Below are positions 43,838-51,400 of a DNA stretch of 51,400 nt, piece by piece. Source of the stretch: Lysobacterales bacterium (GTDB lineage: Bacteria > Pseudomonadota > Gammaproteobacteria > Xanthomonadales > Xanthomonadaceae). Position 1 is the first letter of the stretch. Every line of letters starts with the position of its first letter. The DNA lies in the NCBI GenBank assembly GCA_015655355.1, contig JAATFG010000069.1:1-51400 (forward strand). Direction: 5' to 3'. The translations under genes were made by a program, and so were the position numbers. The notes under the pieces are model-generated. The model worked only from the letters and a program-made list of their open reading frames with translations. It made no database searches and was not told the origin of the DNA.

Positions 43838-45030
43838 ATGCCGACGCCCGCATGCACGCTTCGGGCACGCCGTCGCCGGGCGATGCGCTGCGCGCGCGGT
43901 TGACCGGATTCGTTTCGTTCCTGCGCGAAAACGGCTTCAACGTCGGCCTCGACGACGCGGCGTTGCTGATCGACGCGGCGGCGCATGGCGATGTGTTCGA
44001 GCGCGAATTGCTGCGCTGGAACGCGCGCGCCTTGTTGTGCCGGCGCGCCGAAGACCTCGAACGCTTCGATGCGCTGTTCGATGCATGGTTCCTGCCGCCG
44101 AACCGGCGCAAGCTGGTGCAAAGCCGCGGCGGCGGCATCGGTGCGCTGGAACGTCCGCGCGGCGAGCGCAACGACGAAAGTCGCGATGGCAGTGAAGGCA
44201 TGCCGGTCGCCGCCAATGACGATTCCGGCGGCGATGCGATGCCCGACGGCGGTGCGGCGCAGCGCGGCGCCAGCGATGCCGAAGCGCTGGGCAATGCCGA
44301 TTTCCGCCACCTGCACCAGCCGAACGAGATGCGCGCGATGGATGCGTTGATGCGCCAGTTCGCGCGCGAACTGCGCACGCTGATGTTGCGTCGCGAACGC
44401 AGTGGCGGTGGGCAACGCATCGACCTGCCGGGCACCGCGCGGCGCAGCGTTGGCCACGGTGGCGAACCGATCGAACTGGCGTTCCGCGAGCGCCGCCGCA
44501 CCAAGCCGCGCCTGGTATTGCTGCTCGACGTCAGCCGCTCGATGAATCTTTACAGCTTCTTCTTCCTGCGCTTGGCGCGTGCGTTGCAGGGTGCGCATTT
44601 CGACACCCAAGTGTTCGTCTGGCACACGCGGTTGACTGGCGTCAGCGAGGCGCTGCGCGATGCCGACCCGTGGCGCGCGGCCGAACGCCTGCAGATGTTC
44701 TCGGCTGGCTGGGCAGGCGGCACCCGCATCGGCGAATGCCTGCTCGAATTCGAGCGTATGCAGCTGGCGCTGGTGCACTCGCGCACCGCGCTGCTGGTGG
44801 TCAGCGATGGTTACGACACCGGTGAGCCGGCGCTGCTGTCGTCGGTGCTGGGGCGCCTGCGCCGGCGCGCGCGGCGCATCGTGTGGTTGAACCCGCTGGC
44901 CGGTCGTGACGGCTACGAACCCTTGGCGCAGGGCATCCGCGCGGCGTTGCCGCATCTGGATCTGCATGCGCCCGCGCACGACCTGGCCAGCGTCGCCCGC
45001 GTGCTGAAACCGCTGGCGCGCGCGTTGTGA
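43831..45030 (+). CDS. coxE: CoxE, von Willebrand A-domain maturation protein
   Basis: 399 residues. N-terminal VWA-CoxE helical region (FVSFLRENGFNVGLDDAALL), an acidic low-complexity linker (about 110-150), and a C-terminal VWA domain with an intact MIDAS motif, VLLLDVSRSMN. CoxE works with CoxD in copper insertion into the CO dehydrogenase active site. GWAGGTRIGECLLEF is typical of the family. It overlaps coxD and is 16 bp before the XdhC-YHS gene. Confidence 0.94.
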   Translation: MLNADARMHASGTPSPGDALRARLTGFVSFLRENGFNVGLDDAALLIDAAAHGDVFERELLRWNARALLCRRAEDLERFDALFDAWFLPPNRRKLVQSRGGGIGALERPRGERNDESRDGSEGMPVAANDDSGGDAMPDGGAAQRGASDAEALGNADFRHLHQPNEMRAMDALMRQFARELRTLMLRRERSGGGQRIDLPGTARRSVGHGGEPIELAFRERRRTKPRLVLLLDVSRSMNLYSFFFLRLARALQGAHFDTQVFVWHTRLTGVSEALRDADPWRAAERLQMFSAGWAGGTRIGECLLEFERMQLALVHSRTALLVVSDGYDTGEPALLSSVLGRLRRRARRIVWLNPLAGRDGYEPLAQGIRAALPHLDLHAPAHDLASVARVLKPLARAL

Positions 45031-45046
45031 ACAACGGAGGACTGCC

Positions 45047-46093
45047 ATGAGCCATGTCGAATTGATCGATCTTTCCCGTGATTTCCTGCGCCAGGCGCAC
45101 GCGCATGCATGGGTCACGGTGATCGCTGTGAAATCGCCGAGCTCGGCCTATCTCGGTGCGCAGGCGCTGGTCGAGGCCGACGGCACGATGCACGGCTGGA
45201 TCGGTGGCGGCTGCGTGCAAGGCGCGGTGAAGGCGGCGGCGATGCGCGCGATCGCCGCGGACAAGCCGGTGCGCTTGCGCCTGAGCAACGATGGCGAGGA
45301 AATGGAGGGCGTGGACGTGCAACCGATGCTGTGCGCCAGCAATGGCGAAGTGGAGCTCTTCATCCAGCCGGCGGCGGTCGCGCCGCGCCTGCGCGTCTAC
45401 GGCGGCACGCCGACGGCGAAGTCGGCGGCGTGGTTCGCACGCGAAGCCGGCTTCGAGGTCACCACCGATGCTTCCGTGGCCGAGGCGAAGCGCTTTGCCG
45501 ATGCCGGCGGCGCGGCGCAGGCGCATCTGTCCTCGCAGCCGGAGCCGGAAGCCTATGCGCTGGTCGCGACCCAGGGCGACAACGACGAACTCGCGCTGGA
45601 AGACGCATTGCGTTCGCGCGTGCGTGCCGTGCTGGTGGTCGCCAGCGCGCGCAAGGCCGAGCGCCTGCGTTCGGTGATGCGGATGCGCGGCATGACCGAG
45701 GAGCGTCTTGCCGACATGCACGCGCCGGCAGGCCCGGATCTCGGCGCGGTGACGCCGAACGAAATCGCGTTGTCGGCGGTAGCGGGACTGGTTGCCTTGC
45801 GTCGCGGCAAGCGCATCGTCGGCAAACCGGCGAAAGAGACGGAAAAATCGCACGGCCATGCCGCCGCTCAGGTGAAGCCGATTGCGTTGCCATCGGTCGG
45901 CGCGGGTGGCTACGTCAATCCGGTGTGCGGCGCGGCGGTCGATCCGGCCACCGCGATGAGCAGCCTGACCATGCAAGGGCAAACCCATTATTTCTGCTGT
46001 ACCGGCTGCCGCGCCGAATTCGAGCGCGACCCGGCCAAGTACCTGGCCATCGGTGCGCAGATGCATGGCAGTGGCGCGGGAGTGGAAGCATGA
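45047..46093 (+). CDS. coxF: CoxF/XdhC-family maturation factor fused to a C-terminal YHS domain
   Basis: 348 residues. XdhC N-terminal part (WVTVIAVKSPSSAYLGAQAL, GWIGGGCVQGAV with Cys56) and XdhC Rossmann part (LRVYGGTPTAKSAAWFARE; VTPNEIALSAVAGLVALRRG), then a linker and a YHS domain from about 287 to 333 with Cys294, Cys317, Cys318 and Cys321 (NPVCGAAVDP, HYFCCTGC). YHS domains occur in copper-transport proteins and bind metals. So this protein may link Mo-cofactor insertion with copper delivery for the Mo-Cu site. The xdhC at 35485 has no such domain. GGAGG precedes the ATG at 45047. Confidence 0.9.
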   Translation: MSHVELIDLSRDFLRQAHAHAWVTVIAVKSPSSAYLGAQALVEADGTMHGWIGGGCVQGAVKAAAMRAIAADKPVRLRLSNDGEEMEGVDVQPMLCASNGEVELFIQPAAVAPRLRVYGGTPTAKSAAWFAREAGFEVTTDASVAEAKRFADAGGAAQAHLSSQPEPEAYALVATQGDNDELALEDALRSRVRAVLVVASARKAERLRSVMRMRGMTEERLADMHAPAGPDLGAVTPNEIALSAVAGLVALRRGKRIVGKPAKETEKSHGHAAAQVKPIALPSVGAGGYVNPVCGAAVDPATAMSSLTMQGQTHYFCCTGCRAEFERDPAKYLAIGAQMHGSGAGVEA

Positions 46094-46740
46094 ATGCCAT
46101 CGCGCCGTATTCCGTGGTGCTGCTCGCGGCCGGTTCCTCGACGCGGATGGAAGGTCGCTTCAAGCAACTGTTGCCGCTGCCGACCCGCGAGGGCGAACAG
46201 CCGGCGGTGCGCATCACCGCGCAGGCGTTGCTCGCCGCCGGTGCCGAGGAAATCGTCGTCGTCACCGGCCATCGCGGCCGCGAAGTGATGGAGGCGCTGG
46301 GTGATCTGCCACTGGATTTTCGCAGCAATCCGCGCCACGCCGAAGGCCAGATGACCTCGGTCATTGCCGGCCTGTCCGCGTTGCAGCGGCCGTGCCTGTC
46401 GGTGATGGTGTGCCTGGCCGACATGGTTTTGTTGGGTGCGGACGATTACCGTGAACTGGCTGCGGCGTTCACTGGGTTGCCGCGCGATGCGATCCTCGTG
46501 CCGTACCACGGCGGCCTGCGCGGCAATCCGGTGCTGTTCGCCGCCAGCCGCGTGCCGGAAGTGCTGAGCGGACAGATCAATCCTGGTTGCCGCAAGCTGA
46601 TCCAGGACCATCCCGACGACGTGGTGAAGCACGAGGTTGGCCACGACCGCTGCACCACCGACATGGACACGTGGGACGACTACCTGCGCATCCGCGCGCG
46701 TTTCGCCGGCGAACGCGCGCCGGCGGCGAAGGTCGCCTGA
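46090..46740 (+). CDS. mocA: MocA-like molybdenum cofactor cytidylyltransferase of the cox operon
   Basis: 216 residues. VVLLAAGSSTRMEGRFKQLLPL (nucleotide/Lys motif; first 12 residues most diagnostic), VCLADMVLL (Mg-binding Asp), LRGNPVLFAASRVPEVL and TDMDTWDDYLRI mark the MocA branch. CO dehydrogenase uses the MCD form of the cofactor, which this enzyme should make. It is the second MocA-like gene in the window, each in the operon of one Mo hydroxylase. Overlaps coxF by 4 bp. Confidence 0.88.
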   Translation: MNAIAPYSVVLLAAGSSTRMEGRFKQLLPLPTREGEQPAVRITAQALLAAGAEEIVVVTGHRGREVMEALGDLPLDFRSNPRHAEGQMTSVIAGLSALQRPCLSVMVCLADMVLLGADDYRELAAAFTGLPRDAILVPYHGGLRGNPVLFAASRVPEVLSGQINPGCRKLIQDHPDDVVKHEVGHDRCTTDMDTWDDYLRIRARFAGERAPAAKVA

Positions 46741-46741
46741 C

Positions 46742-47266
46742 GTGCACGCCGCGCGCATGTCCGCCGCGATGCCGTCGCGTCGTTCCGGCATGTGGCCGAT
46801 GCTCGCCTTCGGCACGGTGGGCATGCTGCTGGGTCTGTGCCTCGACGCGCGGCGCGGTGGATTGCTGCAATTGACGAGTTGGTGCGGGCTCGGCGATGGC
46901 GCGCCGTGGCAATCGCTGCGCCTGCATTGGCTGCAACTGCCGGCGATGCACGCCGGAATGTTGTTGGGCAGCCTGTGCGCGCTGCCACTGGCGCACTACA
47001 TCGCCGCGCGACCGCGCGCATGGAAAACCGACGTGGCCTGCAGCCTTGCGTGTTGTGCGTGCATGGCTGCGGGCATGGATATCGCCGCGATTTCTTGTTC
47101 GCGCGCAGGCGGCATCGGCGCGAACGCGATGTGGTGGCTGATGTTCGCCGGCATGCTCGCCGGCATGGCGTTCGCGCGGTTCGCCGTTGCCTGCGCCGCT
47201 TCCATGCGGCACCGCGTTTCCAGTGTCATGCTGCGCTGCAGCCATCGCTTCGATCCCCGCGTCTGA
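46742..47266 (+). CDS. Met/Cys/His-rich four-helix membrane protein of the cox operon
   Basis: About 174 residues with four predicted membrane helices: WPMLAFGTVGMLLGLCLD, LQLPAMHAGMLLGSLCALPL, TDVACSLACCACMAAGMDIA and NAMWWLMFAGMLAGMAFARF. I do not recognise a family. The helices carry many Met, Cys and His (for example PAMHAGM, CSLACCACMAAGM), a pattern seen in copper-handling membrane proteins. A GTG start at 46742 lies 1 bp after the mocA stop, with GAAGG upstream; ATG at 46757 is an alternative. Position at the end of the cox operon suggests a role in Cu supply or membrane anchoring; this is inference. Confidence 0.65.
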   Translation: MHAARMSAAMPSRRSGMWPMLAFGTVGMLLGLCLDARRGGLLQLTSWCGLGDGAPWQSLRLHWLQLPAMHAGMLLGSLCALPLAHYIAARPRAWKTDVACSLACCACMAAGMDIAAISCSRAGGIGANAMWWLMFAGMLAGMAFARFAVACAASMRHRVSSVMLRCSHRFDPRV

Positions 47267-47410
47267 ATGCGAGGAAGGGCGCGCGCGTGACGAAATCCGA
47301 CGCGCAGCATTGCAAACTGTGACGTGCGGCGGCTTGTTTTCCCGGTAAAAAGTGCATTGTCGGCGCGAGGGATCGTGTAATCGAAATCCGACTGGGCATA
47401 GGGGAGTGCC

Positions 47411-48166
47411 ATGATCGACGTCGAATTCCGCATCGTTTCGGACCATCGCGATGGGCTGATGCTGGGCATGGGCCAGATCATCATGGCCAGTGGCTTCGAA
47501 GTGTTGCGCCCGAAGATCAGCGCATGTGACGAAGGCACGCTGTTGGCCGTCACCGCGCGTGGCCCGCAGCAAAAGTTGCTGGAATTGCAGGATCGGCTTG
47601 GCAGCCATCCGCTGGTCAGGAGTTTCGAGGCGCGCTTGCCGGAAACGGCGCTGGCAGAGGCCGGGAAAACGCCCGTGGATGCCGTGGTCATCGCTTCGGT
47701 TCCCGCCGATGCGATGCCGGACCGCGCCGCCGCCGAACTCTTGTTGCCGCAACTGGCGCGCGACTACCCGAAGATCGCCAAGAAGCTGCTTGATTTCGAC
47801 CGCGGCCTCGATTCAGGCAAGCGTGAGGCGACGATGCGCTATGTCGGCACGCGCGTCGGCGCATGGCTGTACAAGCGCGATTACACGCTCGGCGCGCGCT
47901 TGGATTTGGCCGATTCGATCCGCCAGATCGCGCTGCCGGCGTTGCGCCAATGGCTGGGTGCGGTTGAAGCCTCCGGCGCAAACTTGCGCGTTTCCGACAG
48001 CCCGTTCTGCGGCAGCGGATTGCATCACGGCCACAGTTGCCACTTCATCCGCGGCGAACTGGAAGGACTGCTCAACGAGTCCGGGCACCTGGGCCGACTG
48101 CGTGTCGTGGAAAGCGAATGCCGCAACGCCGGCAACGCTGCCTGCGTTTTCGAGTTCACCACCTGA
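47411..48166 (+). CDS. V4R-domain protein (small-molecule / hydrocarbon binding)
   Basis: 251 residues. The C-terminal 150 residues look like a V4R (4-vinyl reductase) domain, ending with CHFIRGELEGLLNE and VVESECRNAGNAACVFEF, the typical G-x-L-x-G and C-x(8)-C-x-F pattern. The first 80 residues resemble an ACT-like fold (MIDVEFRIVSDHRDGLMLG). V4R domains bind small ligands in regulators such as XylR/DmpR; here no output domain is attached, so it may be a stand-alone sensor or carrier. GGGGAG precedes the ATG. Separated from the cox genes by 144 bp and from the MHYT gene by 63 bp. Confidence 0.75.
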   Translation: MIDVEFRIVSDHRDGLMLGMGQIIMASGFEVLRPKISACDEGTLLAVTARGPQQKLLELQDRLGSHPLVRSFEARLPETALAEAGKTPVDAVVIASVPADAMPDRAAAELLLPQLARDYPKIAKKLLDFDRGLDSGKREATMRYVGTRVGAWLYKRDYTLGARLDLADSIRQIALPALRQWLGAVEASGANLRVSDSPFCGSGLHHGHSCHFIRGELEGLLNESGHLGRLRVVESECRNAGNAACVFEFTT

Positions 48167-48229
48167 TCGGCGCCGGAACGATTCCGTTCTCCGTCGCCAC
48201 ACGTTGCAAGACCAACCGAGGGGGTTCAC

Positions 48230-48988
48230 ATGAACATGCACGACCATGCCATCCAATGCGTACACGATCCGGTGCTCGTCACCTTGTCGTACCTGATCGC
48301 GGTACTGGGTTCCTACACGGCGCTGCAACTGGCCATCGGCATTCCGGCGGCGCGTAGCGCTGGCGAACGCTGGGGCGCGATCACCGCTGCCGCTGCCGCG
48401 ATGGGCGGCGGTGCGATCTGGGCGATGCATTTCATCGCGATGCTTGCCTGCAAGATGGACATGGCGATCAGCTACGACGCGCCGTTGACGGTGCTGTCGG
48501 CCTTGATCGCGATCGCATCGTGCATGGTCGGTTTGGCGATTGCCGGCGGTGGCGTGTTCACTGCCTCGAAGCTGGCGCTCGGCGGCATCTTCATGGGCTT
48601 GGGCGTCGCCGGCATGCACTACACCGGCATGCAGGCGATGCGGATGCCGGCCACGCTCCATTACAACGTCGAGCTGGTGCTGGCGTCCATCGCGATCGCG
48701 GTGGTCGCATCGATCGCGGCGTTGTGGCTGGCCTTCCACATGCGTGGCGTGGTGCAGATGATCGGCAGCGCGCTGGTGATGGGCGTGGCGGTGTGCGGCA
48801 TGCACTACACCGGCATGTACGCCGCCAGCTTCGAGCCGAACGGCGTGGATGCCGCGACGGCGACGCAGAATGGCCTCAGCGGCGCGAACCTGGGCACGAC
48901 GGTGTTCGTCGTGGCTGCGGTGCTGCTGGTCAGCGTGCTGACGATCAATGTCGTCCGCCAGCGGCGCAGGGCGATGGTGCAGATCTGA
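48230..48988 (+). CDS. Stand-alone MHYT-domain membrane sensor (CoxC/CoxH/CoxK-like)
   Basis: 252 residues, seven predicted membrane helices and three MHYT-type motifs: AIWAMHFIAML, GVAGMHYTGMQAM and AVCGMHYTGMYAA. The conserved Met, His and Cys near the outer membrane face are proposed to bind copper and sense O2, CO or NO. MHYT domains are found in CoxC, CoxH and CoxK of Oligotropha. No kinase, GGDEF or DNA-binding output domain follows, so signalling must go through a partner. GAGGGGG precedes the ATG at 48230. Its place after the cox operon supports a role with CO metabolism. Confidence 0.9.
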   Translation: MNMHDHAIQCVHDPVLVTLSYLIAVLGSYTALQLAIGIPAARSAGERWGAITAAAAAMGGGAIWAMHFIAMLACKMDMAISYDAPLTVLSALIAIASCMVGLAIAGGGVFTASKLALGGIFMGLGVAGMHYTGMQAMRMPATLHYNVELVLASIAIAVVASIAALWLAFHMRGVVQMIGSALVMGVAVCGMHYTGMYAASFEPNGVDAATATQNGLSGANLGTTVFVVAAVLLVSVLTINVVRQRRRAMVQI

Positions 48989-49175
48989 CGCATGTCGCTG
49001 CACAGGCTGATCGGAGACAGTTGTCATCGCAAGGATGCGGGCTGTTGAAGCCCTCCAGTTCGTTGGATAATGGCGTTTCAGGGCTGCTTGGCGGCTGCCG
49101 ATGCGTGTGATGGAATGTGCATCGGAGTCGTCAAAATCCTGAAATGTCCTTTGAAATCAATTGGATGATGCAGAC

Positions 49176-49754
49176 GTGCTCTTGATGCTCGACAACTACG
49201 ACAGCTTCACCTGGAATATCGTCCAGTACCTGCAGACGCTGGGCGCGGACGTGCAGGTGGTGCGCAATGACGCGTTGAGTGTCGATGAAATCGCCAGGCT
49301 TGCGCCGGACAAGATCGTGGTTTCGCCGGGCCCGTGCACGCCGAACGAAGCCGGCGTTTCACTCGAAGTGATCGAAAAGCTCGGACAGCACACGCCGATC
49401 CTCGGCGTGTGCCTCGGCCACCAGAGCATCGGCCAGGCCTACGGCGGCAAGGTGATCCGTGCCGGCAGGATCATGCACGGCAAGGTCTCGAAGATCCGCC
49501 ACGAAGGCAAGGGCGTGTTCGCCGGCCTGCCCGATGCCTACGAAGCCACGCGCTACCACTCGCTGGTGGTCGAGAAGTCCTCGTTGCCGGTCGCGCTCGA
49601 AGTCACCGCGTGGAGCGAGAACGAGGACGGCAGCGTCGAGGAAATCATGGGCCTGCGCCATCGCGAATTCCCGGTCGAAGGCGTGCAGTTCCATCCCGAG
49701 TCGATCCTCACCGAACACGGCCACGCGCTGCTGAAGAATTTCCTGGAGCGCTGA
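49176..49754 (+). CDS. trpG: Anthranilate synthase component II (glutamine amidotransferase)
   Basis: 192 residues. [17 protein letters not shown] at the N-terminus, oxyanion [13 protein letters not shown], nucleophile [15 protein letters not shown] and the His/Glu of VQFHPESIL. It supplies ammonia to TrpE for anthranilate; such proteins often also serve PabB. Start is uncertain: GTG at 49176 gives the usual N-terminus; TTG at 49161 would add five residues. trpE is not adjacent; upstream is the MHYT gene. The 187-bp region before it (48989-49175) shows no gene; a GGGCT/AGCCC hairpin near 49040 is the only structure seen. Confidence 0.95.
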   Translation: MLLMLDNYDSFTWNIVQYLQTLGADVQVVRNDALSVDEIARLAPDKIVVSPGPCTPNEAGVSLEVIEKLGQHTPILGVCLGHQSIGQAYGGKVIRAGRIMHGKVSKIRHEGKGVFAGLPDAYEATRYHSLVVEKSSLPVALEVTAWSENEDGSVEEIMGLRHREFPVEGVQFHPESILTEHGHALLKNFLER

Positions 49755-50263
49755 TGGCCGCACGGGAAAAATTGTTCGTGGTGATGCTCGGCGGGACGCA
49801 TCCGCGGACGAGGATCGAATTGCACGACGTGGCCTTCGCCGTCGGCGACACGCTCGAATCCACCTGGCCGCAACTGCGCGGGCAGTGGTTCGGCGAGCCG
49901 CGCGGGGCGCACGTGGATTCGTGGATGATCGTCGATGGCGTCGAGGACTGGCAGGTGCGTTTCTCCGCGATGCCGGCGCCGGCAGATGCGCCGAAGCTGT
50001 TTTTCGTCAACCTCGGCGGCTATGTGCGCGGCGAATTCGGCGAGGCGCACAAGTACCTGCTCGTCGCCGCGCGCGACGTGGCCGAAGCCAAGCGCAAGGG
50101 CAAGGCGCGGGCCGATGCGAACTGGACGCTGCCGCACAAGGACGCGTTGTACGAAGTCGATGCCTGCTTGCCTGTCGATGCCGTCGATGGCCGCCATGTC
50201 GTGCTGATTGAGGGCGCGCATCACGGCGTCGAAAACCACAGCGATTATCTGCCCATTTCCTGA
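49754..50263 (+). CDS. DUF1543 protein
   Basis: 169 residues. [21 protein letters not shown] at the start (first 20 only partly diagnostic) and [20 protein letters not shown] in the second half are the two DUF1543 repeats, each with a Leu-Gly-Gly followed by a conserved His-containing turn. Function unknown. The ATG overlaps the trpG stop by one base and trpD follows 7 bp later, so it is co-transcribed with tryptophan genes. It may be a passenger or an unstudied accessory. Confidence 0.85.
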   Translation: MAAREKLFVVMLGGTHPRTRIELHDVAFAVGDTLESTWPQLRGQWFGEPRGAHVDSWMIVDGVEDWQVRFSAMPAPADAPKLFFVNLGGYVRGEFGEAHKYLLVAARDVAEAKRKGKARADANWTLPHKDALYEVDACLPVDAVDGRHVVLIEGAHHGVENHSDYLPIS

Positions 50264-50270
50264 GTTGCCC

Positions 50271-51305
50271 ATGTCGATCACCGCGCAAGAAGCCCTGCAA
50301 CGCACCATCGAGCACCGCGAAATCTTCCGCGACGAGATGGTCGATTTGATGCGCCAGATCATGCGCGGCGAAGTCTCGCCGGCGATGACCGCGGCGATCC
50401 TCACCGGCCTGCGGGTGAAGAAGGAAACCGTCGGCGAAATCGCCGGTGCGGCGATGGTGATGCGCGAGTTCTCGCGCCCGGTCGAAGTCGCCGAGCGCGC
50501 GCATCTGGTCGACATCGTCGGTACCGGCGGCGACGGTTCGCATACTTTCAACATTTCGACCTGCTCGGTGTTCGTCGTCGCGGCGGCCGGCGCGCGCGTG
50601 GCCAAGCACGGCAACCGCAGCGTGTCGTCGAAATCCGGCAGTGCCGATGCGTTCGAGGCGCTTGGCGCCAACATCGAACTGCAGCCGGAGCAGGTTGCGC
50701 ACAGCCTCGGGAAAACCGGCATCGGCTTCATGTTCGCGCCGATCCATCATCCGGCGATGAAAGTCGTCGCGCCGGTGCGTCGCGAAATGGGCGTGCGCAC
50801 GATCTTCAACATCCTCGGCCCGTTGACCAATCCGGCCGATGCGCCGTCGATCCTGATGGGCGTGTTCCATCCCGACCTGGTCGGCATCCAGGCGCGCGTG
50901 TTGCGCGAACTCGGCGCGCAGCGCGCGCTGGTGGTGTGGGGCCGCGACGGCATGGACGAGATTTCGCTCGGCGCCGGCACCATGGTCGGCGAACTGCGCG
51001 ACGGCAAGGTCAGCGAATACGAAATCCATCCGGAGGATTTCGGTTTGTCGATGTCGCACAGCCGCAACCTCAAGGTCGACAATCCGCCCCAGTCGATCGC
51101 GATGCTGCGCGGCGTGCTCGAAGGCGAAACCGGGCCGGCACGCGACATCGTCCTGCTCAACGCGGGCGCGGCGCTGTACGTGGCCGGTGTCGCCGATTCG
51201 GTCGCGACCGGCATCGGCAAGGCGCGCGCGGCGATCGACAGTGGTGCGGCACGGGCGAAGCTGGACGAATTCGTCGCGGCCACGCAGGCGCTGGCGAAAG
51301 GTTAG
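50271..51305 (+). CDS. trpD: Anthranilate phosphoribosyltransferase
   Basis: 344 residues. [18 protein letters not shown] binds [24 protein letters not shown] binds PRPP/Mg, and [11 protein letters not shown] with HGxDGMDE-like [11 protein letters not shown] follow in family order. Catalyses transfer of phosphoribose to anthranilate. Start at 50271 gives the usual N-terminus ([14 protein letters not shown]). Confidence 0.96.
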   Translation: MSITAQEALQRTIEHREIFRDEMVDLMRQIMRGEVSPAMTAAILTGLRVKKETVGEIAGAAMVMREFSRPVEVAERAHLVDIVGTGGDGSHTFNISTCSVFVVAAAGARVAKHGNRSVSSKSGSADAFEALGANIELQPEQVAHSLGKTGIGFMFAPIHHPAMKVVAPVRREMGVRTIFNILGPLTNPADAPSILMGVFHPDLVGIQARVLRELGAQRALVVWGRDGMDEISLGAGTMVGELRDGKVSEYEIHPEDFGLSMSHSRNLKVDNPPQSIAMLRGVLEGETGPARDIVLLNAGAALYVAGVADSVATGIGKARAAIDSGAARAKLDEFVAATQALAKG

Positions 51306-51335
51306 AATCCCCCACTTTCCGCTGCAGTCCCGCGC

Positions 51336-51400
51336 ATGTCCGCCGTTCCCGCCAATGACGTCCTCGAAACCATCCTCGCGCGCAAGCGGATCGAGGTCGC
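51336..51400 (+). CDS. trpC: Indole-3-glycerol phosphate synthase, N-terminus only
   Basis: Twenty-one codons are visible before the window ends. NDVLETILARKRIEV matches the TrpC opening (ILxxIxxxKxxEV). Placement directly after trpD, 30 bp on, supports the call. A TAGAAT hexamer lies in the gap (51303-51308) but no matching -35 box is clear. Confidence 0.85.
   Translation, partial: MSAVPANDVLETILARKRIEV

Overview
The window is GC-rich DNA with compact operons, TonB-dependent receptors and a xyl-box-controlled xylose locus. This fits a gammaproteobacterium of the Xanthomonadales (Lysobacterales). The assignment is an inference from gene content and style; no rRNA or other marker is present, and I saw no tRNA, CRISPR array or insertion sequence.

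Layout. (1) 1-7.6 kb: xylose locus, with xylB-xylA-xylE leftward (xylE cut by the window edge) and a divergent TonB-dependent receptor. The 290-bp spacer carries two near-identical xyl-box operators, and a strong terminator follows the receptor gene. (2) 7.8-9.4 kb: a sedolisin-type peptidase without an obvious signal peptide. (3) 9.5-19.2 kb: a catabolic cluster with a divergent LysR regulator, an outer-membrane channel, a GMC dehydrogenase, an MFS importer, an SMP-30 lactonase, a CaiB-type CoA-transferase, a CitE-type lyase and an aldehyde dehydrogenase. The enzyme set suggests an alcohol or lactone converted to a hydroxy acid, then a CoA thioester, then C-C cleavage. The substrate is unknown. 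(4) 19.4-21.2 kb: a small secreted protein and a di-heme DUF1111 oxidoreductase.

(5) 21.4-49.0 kb: a molybdenum island. It starts with a TonB-dependent receptor that shares a 25-bp promoter motif with modA, which marks it as a candidate outer-membrane molybdate receptor. A short ModE-type regulator follows, then modABC-moeA-moaA-moaC-mobA-moaD-moaE in one direction. Convergent to these is a leftward operon: rcoM, xdhC, a two-subunit isoquinoline-oxidoreductase-type molybdenum hydroxylase, a triheme cytochrome c and a MocA-type nucleotidyltransferase. Divergent from rcoM are ompW and then coxM-coxS-coxL-coxG-coxD-coxE-coxF and a second MocA-like gene. CoxL carries AYRCSFR, the signature of form I (true Mo-Cu) aerobic CO dehydrogenase. 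RcoM, a PAS-LytTR protein, keeps the His/Cys/Met haem-ligand pattern of the known CO sensor. The island ends with a Met/Cys/His-rich membrane protein, a V4R-domain protein and a stand-alone MHYT sensor.

(6) 49.2 kb to the end: trpG-DUF1543-trpD-trpC (partial), ordinary housekeeping.

Read together, the centre of the window encodes Mo uptake, Mo-cofactor synthesis, CO sensing and two Mo hydroxylases side by side. The most novel points are the shared motif linking a TonB receptor to molybdate uptake, the RcoM-headed operon carrying a second Mo hydroxylase, and the probable copper-handling accessories of the CO dehydrogenase (the YHS domain fused to CoxF and the Met/Cys-rich membrane protein).
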